64,000 bases of DNA, from assembly GCA_905221605.1 (NCBI GenBank), contig CAJNDS010002553.1, forward strand, positions 179,553 through 243,552, read 5' to 3'. The stretch is from Symbiodinium natans. Taxonomy: Eukaryota > Sar > Dinophyceae > Suessiales > Symbiodiniaceae. The notes below the pieces were generated by a model, which was given only the letters and a program-made list of their open reading frames with translations, had not been told where the DNA came from and did no database searches. Below are positions 59,743 through 64,000 of the stretch, in pieces; positions within the stretch are counted from its first letter, which is position 1; every line of letters begins with the position of its first letter. Position numbers and translations under genes: made by a program.

Positions 59743-61077
59743 GCCACAGGGTTTAGGGTTTAGGGTTTCGGGTTTGGGGTTTAGGGTTTAGGGTTTAGGG
59801 TTTAGGGTTTCGGGTTTGGGGTTTAGGGTTTAGGGTTTGGGGTTTAGGGTTGTTTCGAGGGCTTTTCAAGTATTTTTTACAGAATTTCTAAGATTTTTCA
59901 TGGGCGATGGGCTTTCTGAGGCTCTTTCCATGGTGTCTGAATGCTTTTTTGGGTTTAAAGATTTTCTGCTTTCAAAGGGTTTTCTGATTGTGTTAAGGGT
60001 TACGGGCTTCAGGCCGTTTCAGGAGTTTGGGTTTCTAATTGAGTCACGGGGGGAATCGGGGTTGGGGGTTTAGGAGGTTTAGGAGGGTTGAGGGTGCTAT
60101 TTTTCGGGGGCTCCATCTTTGAAGGGCTTAGAGATTGCTTGAGATGTCAGGCTCTCTTGGGGCTTAGGGTTTAGGGCTTGTTTGTACCAAGCTGCTGACT
60201 GCTCCTAAGCCCTGAGCCATCCCCAAGCCCGCAAACCTAATCTCAGGCTCCACGTGCAGGCTAACCCCACACCCTGAACCCTAAACCCTAAGCCCTACTC
60301 CCTAAACCCGAAACCCCTGCAACTTGCTTGTGTTTAAGTTATACGTTGGGTCTGATGGGGAGTGGAGGAGTGGATTCCGAAGGTCAAACTTGTGCGGCTT
60401 GGTGTCGTAGGTGCAAGAGGTTTAGGGCTTTTGGTGTTAGGTTTGGGGCTTCCGGGGTTTGGAGGTGCTTCAGGTTCAGAGATTAGGGTTCAGGGTTCAA
60501 GAGGTTTAGGGTTTAGGGTTCAGGGTTTAGGGAGTAGGTTTGAGGGGAGCTGGATACCAAGTTGGCTTTGGGACTCCAATCCCCCCAAACCCTAAACCTT
60601 ATACCTTAAACCCTAAAGCGTAACACTAAACCCTAAACCCTCAACCCTAAACCCTAAACCCCAAACCCTAAACCCTCAACCCTAAACCACAGACTGGAAT
60701 CCTCAAACCAGCCTGGGCTGCGTCCCTGCACCTGTTGACCTTGAGAACCCTTCCAAGAGGCTCAGGACCTTCCTCCGTTGGTTTGGCATGATCTGTAATC
60801 CCTCCCCCTAATACTAATTTTAACCCCCCCCCCTCTACCCCCTCATCTTCAATACGCCCGTTATAGTTAGAGTATAGTACATGGGGAGTATGTAGTATTA
60901 CGGGGATATCGGGGTACTTAACATTTGGGTGAGGGGATTACTTCTGGGTCTGTGTGCTGTCGTATTGAAGTCGGGCACCGTCTCCAGAAGCAAGGGTCTG
61001 AACTGGCACTTCTGGATAGTGAGACGTGGTGGGATGTTTGTGTGAGAGGCTGCAACCCTGAATTCCCAAACCCTGAA

Positions 61078-61350
61078 CCCCCAAACCCTAAACCCTAAAC
61101 CCTAAACCCTAAACCCTAAACCCTAAACCCTAAACCCTAAACCCTAAACCCTAAACCCTAAACCCTAAAAACCCTAAACCCTAAACCCTAAACCCTAAAC
61201 CCTAAACCCTAAACCCTAAACCCTAAACCCTAAACCCTAAACCCTAAACCCTAAACCCTAAACCCTAAACCCTAAACCCTAAACCCTAAACCCTAAACCC
61301 TAAACCCTAAACCCTAAACCCCAAACCCTAAACCCTAAACCCTAAAACCC
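61078..61350 (-). repeat. telomere-like CCCTAAA array
   Basis: About 38 units. Confidence 0.93.
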
Positions 61351-61889
61351 CAAACCCTGAAAACAAGGGTTGAACGCTTTCCCGCAAGCGCTGATGGCTC
61401 AAGCAGCTGCGCGACCCCGCGCTGAATGGCCGCGAGACCGCTGCGGCTAGGGGCAGGTGCCGAGGGGTAGGGTTGACCCTACAGTAAAAACGCTGTTTAA
61501 GAAACGGTTTTCCGGAGATAGGGTACCCTAAGTTTCTTAGATTCCATTACCCATGTACCCGGGGGGGTTTGAGCCTAGGGTAGGCTTGGTTTCTAAACTA
61601 ATTTCTGAAGGGAGTACGCTATACCACTGACCCTAAAGCCTAAACCCTAGTCCCTAAACCCGAAAGATATCGTGGCTTTAGGGGGTGTGGGGGTTCGTAG
61701 GGTTCGCGGTCTGGGGTTTAGGGTTCAGTGTTCAGGGTTCTTAACTATGCTCTCAAACCCGAGGCCCGAAACTCTAAACCCTTGACTCTAAACTTTATGA
61801 ATTTGGGGCCTGGAAGTTTCGGGTTTGAGGGTTGGAGGTTTATGTTTTAGGGTTGGGGGTTGAAAGTTTGCGATTTTTTGGGTTTACGT

Positions 61890-62025
61890 TTAAACCCTAA
61901 ACCCTAAACCCTAAACCCTAAACCCTAAACCCTAAACCCTAAACCCTAAACCCTAAACCCTAAACCCTAAACCCTAAACCCTAAACCCTAAACCCTAAAC
62001 CCTAAACCCTAAACCCTAAACCCTC
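61890..62025 (-). repeat. telomere-like CCCTAAA array
   Basis: About 19 uniform units. Confidence 0.93.
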
Positions 62026-62313
62026 CTGTGCAGGAGATGCAGGCCCGCAGGCAGGGAGGCGCGCGAGATGAGCGCAGCTGCTCGGTGACACTCTGGCCAA
62101 CCCCACCCCCCGCAACCCTACCCGAAACCCTAAACCCTAAACCCTAAACCCTAAACCCTAAACCCTAAACCCTAAACCCTAAACCCTAAACCCTAAACCC
62201 TAACCCAAAACCCCAAACCCTAAGCCCTAAACCCTAAACTCCTAAACTCCTAAACCCTAAACTCCTAAACCCTAAACCCTAAACCCTACGGCCCAAACCT
62301 TAAACCCTAAGCC

Positions 62314-62402
62314 TTGGGATGTTCCCCCTGATGCTAGCAGTCCTTAATCGGTATTATCATAGGGAGCATGATAATGCCTATTAAGGGGGAACATCCCAAC
62401 CT
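62314..62402. mobile_element. MITE-like element, family A, copy 3
   Basis: TTGGGATGTTCCCCCTGATG left end and GGGGGAACATCCCAA right end, with complementary inner arms and a short AT-rich core. Lies only about 125 bases from a family B element. Confidence 0.85.
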
Positions 62403-62525
62403 AAGGCCCAAGCCTTAAGCCCAAAAACTCCTGAGGCCCGCAAGCCTTCCCAAACGTGTGAAGGCCAAGATTTGGGTTTCAGGTTGAGGGCGCAGGATCG
62501 GAATTCTGGGCCTTCTCAGGTGTAT

Positions 62526-62668
62526 TACTTGGAGGCTCATGGTACTTATTAACCAATCATGGCTGTACTTGTAACTGTACTTATAACCATACCAGGGCAC
62601 TTAAGGGGCTTATAGTGGGTTGTAAGTACAGTTATAATTGGTTGGTAAGTACCATGAACCTCCAAGTA
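62526..62668. mobile_element. MITE-like element, family B, copy 2
   Basis: Inverted ends TACTTGGAGGCTCATGGTAC and GTACCATGAACCTCCAAGTA, plus inner complementary ACTGTACTTATAACC / TAAGTACAGTTATAA arms. The outer TTTA-like flanks merge with CCCTAAA units. Confidence 0.88.
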
Positions 62669-62872
62669 AACCCTAAACCCAAACCCTAAACCCTGAACCC
62701 AAAACCCTAAACACCCTAAACACCCTAAACACCCTACCCTAAACACCCTAAGCACCCTAAACCCTAAACCCTAAACCCTATAAGCTTTGTGCGCACTCCT
62801 CTGATCGCACAGCCAAAATTGTGGGCGTCGTGGTCGCGCCCATAGTGCGCCAGCCCGCACGCACGACGCCTG

Positions 62873-62901
62873 AGAGAGAGAGAGAGAGAGAGAGATGGAT
62901 G

Positions 62902-62951
<50 letters not shown>

Positions 62952-62972
62952 AAGAGAAAGAGAGAGAGAGAG
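62873..62972. repeat. GA microsatellite
   Basis: About 100 bases of GAGA/AAGAGA; gives Arg-Glu and Ser-Leu ORFs that are artefacts. Confidence 0.93.
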
Positions 62973-63588
62973 GACTGGAAGTCTCTATGGGTTCTATTAT
63001 CGCTATGGACGTTTCTGAAAATGGGGGTACCCTGCTTGGGGGGTCCCTTTACGGGGATTCTTTTCCATTTGGGGTATAAAAGGGGTGCCGGCACCCCTAT
63101 TTTGGGAAATACCCATATAGCCTCCTATACCCATACACAGCGCTGTATAATCCCTGTATGTGTGTATGTGCATAACACGTAAAACCTGCTAGAACCCTCC
63201 AAAACCCTCTGCGTCCACGCCGCCGCATTCTCCAGCACCCCCCCTGCCCATGGTACATCCCACCTCCAACACTAAACTAAACCCTGACAGCTAACCCTGA
63301 TCCCACCACGAACCACAGGAAGGGAACGGGGAACCCTCAACCCGAAACCCTAAACCCTGAACCCTAAACCCTAAACCCACCATGAACCACAAAAACCACA
63401 ATGAAAACCCTAAAGCCGAACCTTACCCTAAAACGACTCTACAGACCATGAACCACAGCCACAAAACTCCCAAGGGCGTCGCCGTGGCTCAAGGCGTTGC
63501 TGCTTTTAAACGCCGCGACTGGCCGGAGACACTCTGGGCGATTTCGACAAGCGCTTGGCGGAGCACTCCCCGGTGTCAGAAAAGCCTG

Positions 63589-63755
63589 GGTTTAGGGTTT
63601 AGGGTTTAGGGTTTAGGGTTTAGGGTTTGGGGTTTAGGTTTAGGGTTTAGGGTTTAGGGTTTGGGGTTTAGGGTTTAGGGTTTATGGTTTGGGGTTTAGG
63701 TTTAGGGTTTAGGGTTTAGGGTCTAGGGTTTAGGGTTTAGGGTTTAGGGTTTAGT
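63589..63755 (+). repeat. telomere-like TTTAGGG array
   Basis: About 23 units with TTTGGGG and 6-base variants. Confidence 0.92.
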
Positions 63756-64000
63756 GCTACCTTAGCGCGACAAGAGGCTGTGCGAGAGACGGCGCGCGTC
63801 TCCATGGTCCGCCTGCACTTCTAAAACCTCTCGAAGCCAAATCCATCAACGCCCAAAAGCCCTATGCTCTGAAACCCTAAGCCCTATACAGAAAAAAGAT
63901 CCCCAAAAGCCCTAAGCCCTGAGACCCTAAGCCCTAAACCCAAAAACCCCAACTCCCTAAACCCCAAACACCCTAAGCACCCTAAACCCTCAACCCTCAA

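Larger units (their letters stand above)
59743..64000 (+). other. 3' part of the kinesin gene, exons unresolved
   Basis: Coding-like blocks: 60385-60411 (VKLVRLGVV), about 60696-60789 (LKPAWAASLHLLTLRTLPRG...), 60988-61018 (KQGSELALLD), about 62042-62085 (REAREMSAAA frame), about 63512-63575 (GDTLGDFDKRLAEHSPVS) and 63761-63812 (readable on either strand). The rest is telomere-like array, a GA microsatellite and two inverted-repeat elements. No FHA, PH or other kinesin-3 tail domain seen. Confidence 0.4.

Noticed and set aside
62771-63182. Arg-Glu and Ser-Leu ORFs
   Set aside because: GA microsatellite.

Overview
The window looks like nuclear DNA of a dinoflagellate or close alveolate relative. 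Evidence: (1) the plant/alveolate telomere heptamer (TTTAGGG on one strand, CCCTAAA on the other) is scattered through all 64 kb in both orientations, in arrays of a few to about 60 units with 8- and 9-base variants; (2) real genes are cut into very short exons whose donors are mostly GC or GA and whose acceptors read AG|G, the relaxed splicing described for dinoflagellates; (3) there is a LINE-type reverse transcriptase and a ubiquitin-like/ankyrin retrogene of a kind common in Symbiodiniaceae. The species cannot be fixed from sequence alone. This is not a chromosome end, because the repeats alternate in orientation and lie inside introns.

Host gene. A kinesin-3-type motor protein runs left to right on the + strand across almost the whole window. 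I could place 26 exons of 31 to 87 nt between base 32 and about 59742. They join in a continuous phase to 422 codons, from the strand before the FDHAYWS motif through P-loop, switch I (SSRSH), switch II (DLAGSE), K-loop, IPFRASKLT, the neck and the first coiled coil. The extreme N-terminus lies before base 1. The tail is unresolved after about 59.7 kb.

Genes inside its introns. Intron 4 (3157-10320) holds a complete four-exon alpha/beta hydrolase of the ABHD18 family (5672-7678) on the same strand, followed by a chain of coding-like short exons (8.5-9.4 kb). Intron 16 (19208-51838, 32.6 kb) holds an exon chain for an unrecognised coiled-coil protein (21.4-25.4 kb, perhaps to 38.4 kb). It also holds a 5'-open orphan ORF fused to an endonuclease-less LINE reverse transcriptase (25.7-29.1 kb), a broken ankyrin retrogene (30.4-31.5 kb) and further coding-like exons (43-50.5 kb). 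It ends with a G-tract next to a 24-base hairpin-unit array (42 kb).

Repeats. Besides the telomere-like arrays there are short inverted-repeat elements in at least two clear families (A: GGGATGTTCCCCC ends; B: TACTTGGAGGTTCATGG ends) and four less clear dispersed families. There are also 9-base minisatellites and simple AT, GA, CTT and TTA tracts.

How it fits together. Along the host gene the telomere motif has a polarity. The first motif downstream of a donor is usually the G-rich UUUAGGG form (about 19 of 26), and the nearest motif upstream of an acceptor is usually CCCUAAA (about 20 of 25). Each intron therefore carries complementary ends that could pair in the pre-mRNA and bring the splice sites together. 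I regard this arrangement as the most interesting feature of the window. All counts were made by eye, and splice positions were chosen partly by homology, so transcript data are needed.
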